10,000 bases of DNA from Candidatus Hydrogenedens sp. (GCA_020216745.1 JAIWNQ010000033.1:1-10000); one strand, 5' to 3'; counted from the first letter of the stretch, positions 1-6,151 are shown. Notes: a model not told the origin generated them from the letters alone. Translations and numbers: made by a program.

Positions 1-251
1 TCAACTTCTCTTTTTTCCAGTAATAAATTTTCAAAAGCCTTACCCCATGTCTCAAACTCTTCTTGAATTGACCTCCAATTTTCGCTAATCTCTTTCCTTG
101 TCTTCGAAAAATTCATGTACTGATGTTTTATAGCAGTATGAAGTTTTAATAAAAATTCTTGAGATGTTTTAGATGTCTTATCATTCAATTCAAATATATC
201 AGAAAATAACTTCTTCATTTTTTCAAACTGCTCATTAAAGTCCGCTGTCAT
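1..251 (-). CDS. Hypothetical alpha-helical protein (5' part, runs off left edge)
   Basis: The frame is open from an ATG at 251 to the left edge, giving 83 residues without a stop; the C-terminus is outside the window. It begins MTADFNEQFEKMKKLF. The start is supported by an AAGGA about 10 nt upstream and by a consensus-like promoter at 333-363. The visible part has no proline, only one glycine, and many Glu, Lys, Phe and Leu residues in amphipathic spacing, so it is probably one or more long helices or a coiled coil. It has no signal peptide, membrane segment or cysteine, so it is probably cytoplasmic. I do not recognise a family. The composition and the Trp/Phe-containing helices would fit a phasin-like granule-coating protein or a helical partner protein, but that is only a resemblance. 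It is divergent from the HTH gene at 501. Confidence 0.7.
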   Translation of the reverse strand, partial: MTADFNEQFEKMKKLFSDIFELNDKTSKTSQEFLLKLHTAIKHQYMNFSKTRKEISENWRSIQEEFETWGKAFENLLLEKREV

Positions 252-332
252 ATCTTGGGGTTCCTTATTCTATTTTAGGTATCCTTTCAATAATTATCAT
301 ACATATATCCATTCTATAAACCCAAATAAAAT

Positions 333-363
333 ATTATACATCTTAATTAGAGACATTTGTCAA
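333..363 (-). promoter_or_regulatory. Sigma70-type promoter for the left-edge gene
   Basis: On the minus strand TTGACA (363-358) and TATAAT (338-333) are both perfect matches to the consensus hexamers, separated by 19 nt, which is 2 nt longer than the optimum. Transcription would start near 326 and give a leader of about 75 nt before the ATG at 251. It is the best hexamer pair I find in the window. The long spacer may moderate its strength or leave room for an activator. Confidence 0.6.
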
Positions 364-421
364 TAATATTTCTCTATAAATTTTCCTCAAATATTTTACT
401 TTTTATTATTATATCTATTAT

Positions 422-445
422 ATTTATTTGTACACATTTATTTGT
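422..445. repeat. Direct repeat ATTTATTTGT, two copies, 14-bp period
   Basis: ATTTATTTGT occurs exactly at 422-431 and 436-445, separated by ACAC. The pair lies in the 249-nt gap between the divergent genes at 251 and 501, about 55 nt before the HTH gene start. The second copy overlaps a weak -35-like TTGTTT (442-447), which pairs with TATAAC (466-471) over 18 nt. It could be a paired binding site for a regulator, possibly the HTH protein itself, but the gap is so AT-rich that chance is a real alternative. The rest of the gap holds only the minus-strand promoter and featureless A/T sequence. Confidence 0.35.
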
Positions 446-500
446 TTTTGGAATCGATTACTATTTATAACTAAATGATATTGCAAAAAGGATATATTCA

Positions 501-848
501 ATGCCAAAAGAAAAAGTACTTACTGTTGAAGACATCGCTGAGTTCTTGAAATTAAAACCTTTGACTATTAGACAAATGTTTAGAACGGGAAAACTCAGAG
601 GATTTAAAATCGGCAAGTCATGGAGAACAACTGAAACATTTCTTATTGAAGATTTGAATAAAATGGCTAAAAAGTTTGGCGTTTATATTCCAAAAGAGTC
701 AAAATCAAAATCTATCAGTAAAAAAGATATTCATAAAACAATTGAAGAAGATGATGAAATTTATCCTAATAAAAAAACATCACGTAGAAAAAACAAATAT
801 GATATGAATATCGGTTCCTTATTTGATATCGATGATGAAGATGAATAA
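501..848 (+). CDS. HTH_17 / excisionase-like DNA-binding protein
   Basis: This 115-residue protein starts at an ATG preceded by AAAAAGGA about 9 nt upstream. Residues 6-53 form a MerR-like winged helix of the excisionase (HTH_17, BldC-like) type: LTVEDIAEFLKL, then the recognition part TIRQMFRTGKLRGFKIGKSWR, split here as TIRQMFRTGK and LRGFKIGKSWR, and an aromatic/acidic close (FLIEDL). In this family the domain binds DNA directly, often as cooperative tandem copies. The second half (residues 65-115) is low-complexity: a Lys/Ser-rich linker (KSKSISKK), a basic patch (KKTSRRKNK), then a conspicuous acidic tail, IGSLFDIDDEDE. No integrase, phage or plasmid gene is nearby, so a chromosomal regulator is more likely than a true excisionase. 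The target is unknown; the direct repeat at 422-445 is a candidate. It ends 10 nt before the shared terminator. Confidence 0.85.
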   Translation: MPKEKVLTVEDIAEFLKLKPLTIRQMFRTGKLRGFKIGKSWRTTETFLIEDLNKMAKKFGVYIPKESKSKSISKKDIHKTIEEDDEIYPNKKTSRRKNKYDMNIGSLFDIDDEDE

Positions 849-858
849 TTCATAAAAT

Positions 859-893
859 AAAAATCCCCAGCACTAATCATGCTGGGGATTTTT
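859..893. terminator. Bidirectional intrinsic terminator
   Basis: A perfect 14-bp stem, AAAAATCCCCAGCA (859-872) and TGCTGGGGATTTTT (880-893), closes a 7-nt loop. The GC core is flanked by an A tract on the left and a T tract on the right, so it works in both directions. It sits between the convergent HTH gene (stop at 848) and the peroxiredoxin gene (stop at 916). Confidence 0.93.
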
Positions 894-915
894 ATTTTTA
901 TCTACTCTTAATTAT

Positions 916-1512
916 CTACTTTGCATGTTTAGACAAATAATCTGCGACACCCTTAAAATTAGGTTTCATTGCTTCTTGTCCCTTTTTCCAGTTTGCTGGG
1001 CATACGTCTCCATGTTCTTCATGATATTGAATTGCATCAAGAACACGAAGTGCTTCATCTACACTACGTCCAATAGGTAAGTCATTAATCAAAATATGAC
1101 GGACTATCAACTCTTTATCCATAATAAACAAACCCCGTAAAGCAACTGCATCGTTAATTAATACCCCATAATCTTTTGAGATTTTTTTAGTTAAATCTGA
1201 CACCAATGGATAACGAATTTTTCCAATCCCACCCTTTTCAACAGGTGTGTTTCGCCACGCCCAGTGTGTAAAATGAGAATCAACAGACACACCAATAACC
1301 TCACAGGATCTTGATTTAAACTCATCTAAACGCTTATCAAAAGCTAAAATTTCAGAAGGACACACAAAAGTGAAATCTAAGGGATAAAAGAAAAGTAACA
1401 CATAGTTTCCCTTATAATCAGATAGCTGGAATTTCTCGTTAAATGTATCATCTGGCATTACCGCAGTTGCTGTAAAATCAGGAGCAGGCTTTTGAACTTG
1501 AACTACACACAT
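916..1512 (-). CDS. Typical 2-Cys peroxiredoxin (AhpC/TSA family)
   Basis: The 198-residue protein is full length for a Prx1/AhpC-type peroxidase, which reduces H2O2 and organic hydroperoxides in the cytoplasm and is recycled by thioredoxin or AhpF-like reductases. The active-site signature Pro44-x3-Thr48-x2-Cys51 is intact (DFTFVCP), with the conserved Arg126 in ALRG. The resolving cysteine is Cys171 in DVCPANW. A GGIG motif (residues 94-97) matches the GGLG motif linked to over-oxidation sensitivity. The C-terminal helix ends DYLSKHAK, with YL where sensitive enzymes have YF. The start is fixed by AGAAGGAG 5 nt before the ATG. No AhpF or thioredoxin reductase lies next to it. It is 115 nt downstream of ferritin on the same strand and has its own candidate promoter, so it may be co-transcribed, independent, or both. 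I give no symbol because ahpC and prx names are used inconsistently for this subgroup. Confidence 0.96.
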   Translation of the reverse strand: MCVVQVQKPAPDFTATAVMPDDTFNEKFQLSDYKGNYVLLFFYPLDFTFVCPSEILAFDKRLDEFKSRSCEVIGVSVDSHFTHWAWRNTPVEKGGIGKIRYPLVSDLTKKISKDYGVLINDAVALRGLFIMDKELIVRHILINDLPIGRSVDEALRVLDAIQYHEEHGDVCPANWKKGQEAMKPNFKGVADYLSKHAK

Positions 1513-1539
1513 AATAATCTCCTTCTAATAATTTGTTTG

Positions 1540-1568
1540 TTTATATTTTTTGCTCGACCCAAATTCAA
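1540..1568 (-). promoter_or_regulatory. Candidate promoter of the peroxiredoxin gene
   Basis: On the minus strand TTGAAT (1568-1563) and TATAAA (1545-1540) are spaced by exactly 17 nt. The spacer contains an unusually GC-rich GGGTCGAGC for this AT-rich gap. The -10 box ends about 27 nt before the ATG, so the leader would be very short but still includes the ribosome binding site. I see no recognisable PerR or OxyR box. Confidence 0.45.
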
Positions 1569-1627
1569 ACTTTTAAACAGAAATAGGATTTATTTTATTC
1601 CTAAAAAAATAAATAACAGAATAAACT

Positions 1628-2161
1628 CTATGCCTGCGGGGCTCCAGTAATATCTGCAATAATTAAAGGATTAACAACTCTTTGTCCTAATTCTTTATCA
1701 ATCCAATAAATTCCACCTGGTGCATCACCCACCATACGGATTCTTTGCAGAATATCATCTGCATTTGCTTCTTCTTCTACTTGTTCATTTATAAACCAAT
1801 CTAAAAACAGTCTTGTAGAACGGTCACCCTCTTTCTCTGCAATTTCGGCTAAATGATGGATACACTCAGTGATATGACATTCATGTTTATATACTGCTTC
1901 AAATGCGTCTGCTGGATTTTTCCAACTACGGTCAGGTTCTTTTATTTCATACAATTCAACCTTGCCACCTCTTTCATATATATAATTTTCAAACTTACGT
2001 GCATGGAACAACTCTTCTTGAACCTGAATTTTTAACCAGTTTGCAAAACCTTTTAAATTTAACGATTCAAAATATGCCCTCATTGATGCATATAAATAAG
2101 CCGAATATAGTTCTTCATTAATTTGCTTATTTAATGCTTTTAACATTTTTTCTTTAATCAT
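1628..2161 (-). CDS. ftnA: Bacterial non-heme ferritin
   Basis: This is a 177-residue iron-storage ferritin of the FtnA type. It forms 24-subunit shells that oxidise Fe(II) with O2 or H2O2 and store it as a mineral. All six ferroxidase-centre ligands of E. coli FtnA are present at the same numbers: Glu17, Glu50, His53, Glu94, Gln127 and Glu130, the last two in EQVEEE. Gln127 with Glu130, and the absence of a haem-ligand Met at the bacterioferritin position, favour FtnA over Bfr. The length is normal, with a C-terminal fifth helix after residue 145. Its start has AAGGAAAGGG just upstream. It is followed on the same strand by peroxiredoxin, which fits joint protection against iron-driven peroxide damage. 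It diverges from lspA. Confidence 0.95.
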   Translation of the reverse strand: MIKEKMLKALNKQINEELYSAYLYASMRAYFESLNLKGFANWLKIQVQEELFHARKFENYIYERGGKVELYEIKEPDRSWKNPADAFEAVYKHECHITECIHHLAEIAEKEGDRSTRLFLDWFINEQVEEEANADDILQRIRMVGDAPGGIYWIDKELGQRVVNPLIIADITGAPQA

Positions 2162-2174
2162 ATGTTTCCCTTTC

Positions 2175-2208
2175 CTTAATTGTTAAGTTTTACATTAATA
2201 GAATAACA
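2175..2208 (-). promoter_or_regulatory. Possible ferritin promoter and small palindrome
   Basis: On the minus strand TG-T-TATTCT (2208-2200) looks like an extended -10 box, placed about 40 nt upstream of the ferritin ATG, without a good -35. A perfect short palindrome, CTTAA-TTG-TTAAG (2175-2187), lies between it and the ribosome binding site, where a repressor or RNA hairpin could act. Both signals are short and the region is AT-rich, so this is tentative. Confidence 0.25.
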
Positions 2209-2334
2209 TATTTTTAAACACAAAGATATGCTTCTTTATTTCCTATTGTATTTGTTAAGTAGAGTTAGGAGTCCAAAAAATTTTAAAATATCCCATCAAA
2301 AAATTCAAATTAAACATAAAAAGGATGACTTAAA

Positions 2335-2871
2335 TTGAAATTATACTTTTCTCGATTCCATGCCTTTGTTTTAACCCTTTTAATTTTAATGCTTGTCATA
2401 GACCAAGTAACCAAAGTAGCTGCCATTAAATACTTAAAAGGAAAACCTTCTATTCACTTTCCAAGTTCGTGGACACCAAATGACCTTTTCCGTTTAACTT
2501 ATACAGAAAATACTGGCGCTTTCCTTAGTCTGGGAAGTCAACTTCCTGACTCACTGAGGTTCTGGCTATTTACTGTTATGAACACAGTTGTATTGGCTAT
2601 TTTATTATTCCTTATTTTCTATAAACAAAACCTTCCTCACATAACAATGATAAGTTTTTCACTTATCATTTCTGGCGGTGTCGGAAATATTATCGACCGA
2701 ATATTTAGAGATGGGAGAGTTATTGACTTTATGAATATAGGTATAGGATTTGGCTCATGGAGTTTAAGAACAGGCATTTTTAATGTTGCCGATTTAGCCA
2801 TTGTTTTTGGGTTAATTTTGTTACTAATTGGTGAATTTACCTCTCTGGGTAATACTAACATATCTACTTAG
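2335..2871 (+). CDS. lspA: Lipoprotein signal peptidase (signal peptidase II)
   Basis: This 178-residue integral membrane aspartyl protease removes the signal peptide of diacylglyceryl-modified prolipoproteins at the cytoplasmic membrane. Four hydrophobic segments are visible (about residues 9-30, 72-95, 103-120 and 148-167). The family motifs are all present: Asp23 in VIDQVTK, Asn59 in ENTGAF, catalytic Asp121 in GGVGNIIDR followed by GRVIDF, and catalytic Asp153 in FNVADLAI. The start is a TTG at 2335, with AAGGA 9 nt upstream; the first in-frame ATG (Met19) would cut off half of the first membrane helix. Length is normal. It is not beside ileS or rluD, its partners in many genomes. It is read away from ferritin and stops 67 nt before a small exported-protein gene. 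Confidence 0.96.
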   Translation: MKLYFSRFHAFVLTLLILMLVIDQVTKVAAIKYLKGKPSIHFPSSWTPNDLFRLTYTENTGAFLSLGSQLPDSLRFWLFTVMNTVVLAILLFLIFYKQNLPHITMISFSLIISGGVGNIIDRIFRDGRVIDFMNIGIGFGSWSLRTGIFNVADLAIVFGLILLLIGEFTSLGNTNIST

Positions 2872-2886
2872 AAATTAGAATTTTTA

Positions 2887-2909
2887 TTATAATATTTATG
2901 TTATAATAT
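2887..2909 (+). promoter_or_regulatory. Extended -10 promoter inside a tandem TTATAATAT repeat
   Basis: TTATAATAT occurs at 2887-2895 and 2901-2909 with a 14-bp period. The second copy makes TG-T-TATAAT (2899-2907), a perfect extended -10 box; no good -35 is visible, which is usual for this promoter class. Transcription would start near 2914, about 25 nt before the ATG at 2939. The first copy offers a second TATAAT (2888-2893). It would drive the downstream operon (2939-6091) separately from lspA. Confidence 0.5.
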
Positions 2910-2938
2910 AAAAAGATGCTAAGTAGAAGGAATATGCC

Positions 2939-3199
2939 ATGTTCACAAAAAAGACATTAATAATATTAGCAACCCTTCTAATTGTTTTGATTTTCTTTTC
3001 CCTATCCGTAAAACCTGCTTATGCTGCCGCGGGAAAAGGAGACGCTTTAGGTGCAGACAAGGATCTTGCTTCTAAAAAAGGTATTAGTGGTTCATTGGCT
3101 ACAAAACAATTTGATAAAAATAAATTGCCAGGCAAATGGAAAATAGGTTTTGCATTTGGCTCATTAGCTGCAGCAGTTGCTGTAGTAAAATGGTTATAA
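2939..3199 (+). CDS. Small exported protein with C-terminal membrane segment
   Basis: The 86-residue product is not one I recognise. The start ATG has AGAAGG 8 nt upstream. It opens with a clear signal peptide: Lys4-Lys5, a hydrophobic core at residues 6-23, and a likely cut after AYA at 27-29. The mature part is only about 57 residues, Gly/Ala/Lys/Asp-rich (GKGDALGADKDLASKKG), and ends in a second hydrophobic stretch (IGFAFGSLAAAVAVVKWL, residues 69-86) that could be a membrane anchor. It has no cysteine, so it is not a lipoprotein substrate for the neighbouring LspA. It lies 30 nt before the diguanylate cyclase gene, on the same strand and with no terminator between, so the two are probably co-transcribed. 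A small envelope protein tied to c-di-GMP control is possible, but this rests only on position. Confidence 0.75.
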   Translation: MFTKKTLIILATLLIVLIFFSLSVKPAYAAAGKGDALGADKDLASKKGISGSLATKQFDKNKLPGKWKIGFAFGSLAAAVAVVKWL

Positions 3200-3229
3200 T
3201 CATTTTTTCCCATTCGGATAACAATAATA

Positions 3230-4660
3230 ATGGATTTAGAAAAAAGAGGGTATAATGCAAATAAAAAAGTAAGTATACGGGGGAAAAATAAGGTTCTAAA
3301 AAAAGAGAAAATTCTCGTTGTTGATGATGATACATCCGTATTGGACTATTTTTGTAAAATCCTAAAAAAATTAGGGTATTCGTGCGTTTGTTCATCATCT
3401 ACTAATGAAGCTTTCTCTATGCTGGACAATGAAATGTTTGATTTGGTTATTGTTGATTATTTACTACCTGATACCAATGGCTTCACGTTCTTAAAAAAAG
3501 TAAAAGAGACAAATCCAGATATAGAAGTCATAATGATGACAGGGTTACAAGATACAAAAAACGCAATTGAAGCATTACGATTAGGAGCCTATGACTATCT
3601 ATTAAAGCCTTTTCAAACGGAAGAAGCTAAAATTGCTATAGAAAGGGCGTTAGAACATCACTCTCTTATCATCGAACAAAAAAATTATAAAAAAGAATTA
3701 GAAAATAAAATAAAAGAAGCAACGGAGAATCTTAATAAAATCAACAATGAATTAAAACAAACCAAGGAGTATCTGGAACAACTTTTAAACATCTCGGTCG
3801 ATGGCATCTTCATTCTTGACCCAAACTTCAATATTATTTATGCAAATTATGGGGCATCAAACATATTAGACTATCCCTCCAAAGAACTCGTAGGACAACA
3901 TCTTTCTAAAATATTTACAGGGGGAAAAGAAGAAATTCAATATATTAAGCAAATTCTTATAAGCAAAAAAAACATTCAAAACTATGAAACAGAATTACAA
4001 CGTAAAAATAAAACACAAGTTCCAGTAAATATTTCCCTCTCCTCAATTACAACAGAAAACAATCAAATTCATTCTATCCTTGCAATATTTAAAGACATCA
4101 CTACACAAAAAAATTTAGAAAATGAACTAAAGGAAATGTCCATCAAAGATAGCTTAACAGACCTATATAATCAAAGATACTTCTATGACAGGCTTGAATC
4201 CGAAATTGAACGTGCTAAAAGGCAACGTCATCCATTGTCTCTTTTGTTATTTGACATAGACCAGTTCAAAACATACAATGACTGTCACGGCCATTTGGAA
4301 GGAGATAAGGTCTTAAAAGCTGTCGGAAAAATTGTAAAAGATTGCACACGTGAACATGTTGATATCAGCTTCCGTTATGGCGGAGATGAATTTACCGTGA
4401 TTCTACCCGAAACAGATGAAGAACAAGCTATCCATGTTGCAGAACGTATTCGTACCTCTTTCGAATCAAAAAAATTCAACAAACTTACATTATCAATCGG
4501 TGTTATAACTTACAAAGAAATTTTTTCAACACGTTCTTTTATCCGTTTCGCAGATAATTGTATGTATAATGCAAAACGTGCTGGCGGAAATCGTGTTTTC
4601 GTTTTCAAAATAACAGATAAAAACAATAAAGGGAATAAGACAAATGACAAAACAAATTAA
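3230..4660 (+). CDS. Response-regulator diguanylate cyclase (REC-PAS-GGDEF)
   Basis: This 476-residue cytoplasmic protein is a predicted c-di-GMP synthase switched by phosphorylation. REC spans about residues 26-143, with acidic Asp32-Asp33, phospho-acceptor Asp76, Thr104 (MMTG) and Lys126 (KPF). A charged coiled coil follows (145-186), then a PAS domain (about 183-295, ending FKDITTQKNLENEL) and GGDEF (about 300-462). The cyclase site is complete: Asp342 and Asp344 in FDIDQF, and GGDEF at 384-388. The inhibitory I-site, expected as RxxD five residues before GGDEF, reads EHVD (375-378), so product inhibition is probably lost. The ATG at 3230 has only a weak ribosome binding site, but no other ATG, GTG or TTG occurs in frame before REC, leaving a 24-residue basic leader. 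No histidine kinase is in the window. It overlaps the next gene by 17 nt. Confidence 0.94.
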   Translation: MDLEKRGYNANKKVSIRGKNKVLKKEKILVVDDDTSVLDYFCKILKKLGYSCVCSSSTNEAFSMLDNEMFDLVIVDYLLPDTNGFTFLKKVKETNPDIEVIMMTGLQDTKNAIEALRLGAYDYLLKPFQTEEAKIAIERALEHHSLIIEQKNYKKELENKIKEATENLNKINNELKQTKEYLEQLLNISVDGIFILDPNFNIIYANYGASNILDYPSKELVGQHLSKIFTGGKEEIQYIKQILISKKNIQNYETELQRKNKTQVPVNISLSSITTENNQIHSILAIFKDITTQKNLENELKEMSIKDSLTDLYNQRYFYDRLESEIERAKRQRHPLSLLLFDIDQFKTYNDCHGHLEGDKVLKAVGKIVKDCTREHVDISFRYGGDEFTVILPETDEEQAIHVAERIRTSFESKKFNKLTLSIGVITYKEIFSTRSFIRFADNCMYNAKRAGGNRVFVFKITDKNNKGNKTNDKTN

Positions 4661-5474
4661 ACTCGGTATCTGCAACGAAATATTTAAAGATTGGAACAAC
4701 ATTAAACGAACAATGAAATATGTAAAAGAATTGGGGTATGACGGTATTGAAATTGCCCCATTTACAATATCTCAATATGTAACTGATATACCGTTAGAAA
4801 CACGTAAAGAAATAAAACAACTATCAGAACAAATTGGATTAGAAGTTGCAGGGATTCATTGGGTCTTCGTTGGTCCTGAAAATGTTTACTTAACACATCC
4901 TGACCCAGAAATAAGAAACTTTACCGCACATTACTTGAAAGAATTAGTACATTTCTGCGCAGATATAGGAGGAAAAATTATTGTATTTGGGTCTCCAAAA
5001 CAACGAAATGTTCAACGGAATATTTCCTACAATCAAGCATTTGAATATGCATGTGAGGTTTTCTCCCAAGCCATGCCTATCTGTGAAGAAAGAGATGTAA
5101 CACTTTGTATAGAACAATTAACACATTGGGAAACAAATTTTTGCCATACCATCGAAGAAACTATCGAACTTATTGAGGCAATCGACCATCCAAAATTTCA
5201 ACTCATTTTAGACACAAAAGCAATGACGTTCCTTCAAGAACCACGTGAAACTATTATTAGAAAATGTGCAAAATACCTCAAGCATTACCATGCCAACGAT
5301 GAAAACCTATTAGGACCAGGCATGGGTAAGGTTGATTTCGGACCTATCATAAAAGCATTAAAAGACATAAATTACTCAGGATATATCTCAGTAGAAGTCT
5401 TTAAGTTTGATTTAGGCCCAGAAAAAATAGCAACAGAAAGTATAAATTACTTAAAAAAATTTCTTGATACGTAA
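4644..5474 (+). CDS. Sugar phosphate isomerase/epimerase-type TIM barrel
   Basis: The 276-residue protein belongs to the xylose isomerase-like / AP endonuclease 2 TIM-barrel superfamily. The divalent-metal ligands typical of the fold can be placed: Glu157 (CIEQLTH), Asp190 (LILDTKAM), His216 (KHYHANDEN) and Glu251 (SVEVFKF). The first strand (IKLGICNEIF) and the GYDGIEI motif are also typical. The length suits this family of isomerases and epimerases (IolE, tagatose/psicose epimerase-like), but the substrate cannot be read from sequence. The ATG lies inside the end of the cyclase gene, with AGGGAA about 10 nt upstream, and its stop overlaps the next gene as TAATG. It is therefore in an operon with a c-di-GMP synthase and pdxH, for which I know no shared pathway. 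Endonuclease IV is less likely, because its extra His/Glu zinc ligands are not evident. Confidence 0.88.
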   Translation: MTKQIKLGICNEIFKDWNNIKRTMKYVKELGYDGIEIAPFTISQYVTDIPLETRKEIKQLSEQIGLEVAGIHWVFVGPENVYLTHPDPEIRNFTAHYLKELVHFCADIGGKIIVFGSPKQRNVQRNISYNQAFEYACEVFSQAMPICEERDVTLCIEQLTHWETNFCHTIEETIELIEAIDHPKFQLILDTKAMTFLQEPRETIIRKCAKYLKHYHANDENLLGPGMGKVDFGPIIKALKDINYSGYISVEVFKFDLGPEKIATESINYLKKFLDT

Positions 5475-6091
5475 TGATACCAAAAACATTTATGATTCCA
5501 AATGTAGATAATCCGTTTCTTATTTTTAGAGATTGGTATGAAGAAGCAAAAAAACAACTCGACTACGAGCATGCGGTTTCTTCTGCATTAGCCACAGCCA
5601 CAAAAGACGGCGTCCCAGATGTTCGAATGGTACTCATTAAACAATGGGATGAAAATGGTTTTATATTTTATACAAATTTTTCCAGCAAAAAAGGACAGCA
5701 ATTAGATGATAATCCCAAAGCCGCTTTATGTTTTTATTGGTATAAAATCAACAAACAAGTCCGAATTCGTGGCAATATACAAAAAGTAGAAGACCTTATT
5801 GCCGACCAGTATTTCGGAACAAGAGACCGCATTTCTCAAATAGGGGCATGGGCTTCAAAACAATCTCAAGTATTAAATAGCCGTTTTGAATTAGAAAAAA
5901 ACGTTGTTTATTACCTCACAAAATTCGGCGTTTCAAAGGTTCCACGTCCCCCATTCTGGGGAGGATATAGACTTATCCCAAATGAAATCGAATTCTGGCT
6001 AAAAAAACCTTACCGTCTCCATGAACGTGTCCTATTTGAAAGAGACATTAATAACAAAACGTTATGGAATAAAAAGTTCCTATATCCGTAA
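5474..6091 (+). CDS. pdxH: Pyridoxamine/pyridoxine 5'-phosphate oxidase
   Basis: This 205-residue FMN enzyme oxidises pyridoxamine or pyridoxine 5'-phosphate to pyridoxal 5'-phosphate with O2, releasing H2O2. Family blocks appear in order: VRMVLIK (residues 50-56), FIFYTNFSSKKGQQL (63-77, FMN phosphate site), QVRIRG, SQIGAWASKQS, PRPPFWGGYRL, IEFWLKKPYRLHER (active-site RLHxR) and a C-terminal KKFLYP. The N-terminus is about 15-20 residues shorter than in E. coli PdxH and lacks the RREY lid motif. An in-frame TGA at 5465-5467 rules out an upstream extension. The start codon shares one base with the preceding stop (TAATG) and has no ribosome binding site, so translation probably depends on coupling. 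It is the last gene of the operon; a new promoter follows. Its H2O2 by-product fits a genome with peroxiredoxin nearby. Confidence 0.95.
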   Translation: MIPKTFMIPNVDNPFLIFRDWYEEAKKQLDYEHAVSSALATATKDGVPDVRMVLIKQWDENGFIFYTNFSSKKGQQLDDNPKAALCFYWYKINKQVRIRGNIQKVEDLIADQYFGTRDRISQIGAWASKQSQVLNSRFELEKNVVYYLTKFGVSKVPRPPFWGGYRLIPNEIEFWLKKPYRLHERVLFERDINNKTLWNKKFLYP

Positions 6092-6122
6092 AAAAAAGAC
6101 ACATACAAAACTTATTAAAAAA

Positions 6123-6151
6123 TTCGAAAATACTATAAAAAATGGTATAAT
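6123..6151 (+). promoter_or_regulatory. Promoter of the TetR-hydrolase operon
   Basis: TG-G-TATAAT (6143-6151) is a perfect extended -10 box. TTCGAA (6123-6128), a weak -35, lies 17 nt upstream of the hexamer. Start of transcription would be near 6158, inside the first palindrome listed next, so bound repressor would block initiation. The leader before the ATG at 6206 is about 48 nt. Confidence 0.6.

Noticed and set aside
501..848. The HTH_17 gene as a sign of an integrated phage or plasmid
   Set aside because: No integrase, attachment repeat, tRNA or phage gene is present and its base use matches its neighbours.
1584..1603. TAGGA/TCCTA hairpin between ferritin and peroxiredoxin as a terminator
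   Set aside because: Only 5 bp with a 10-nt loop and no following T tract on the minus strand; too weak to call.
1853..2121. Two overlapping plus-strand open frames inside ferritin
   Set aside because: They are antisense to a full-length ferritin with all ligands in place, have no ribosome binding site and no recognisable product.
2325..2333. ATG-ACT-TAA mini-frame just before the lspA TTG start
   Set aside because: Its ATG overlaps the lspA ribosome binding site and cannot be served by it; most likely chance.
2335..3199. The small exported protein as a dedicated lipoprotein substrate of the adjacent LspA
   Set aside because: It has no cysteine and hence no lipobox; its cut site is of the signal peptidase I type.
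3251..3256. TATAAT inside the start of the cyclase gene, as an internal promoter
   Set aside because: No -35 at 16-19 nt and no in-frame start codon downstream before the REC domain, so a transcript from here could not make the protein.
3099..3398. Minus-strand open frame across the small exported protein and the start of the cyclase gene
   Set aside because: It overlaps two better supported genes, and its composition is that of antisense to Lys-rich and hydrophobic codons.
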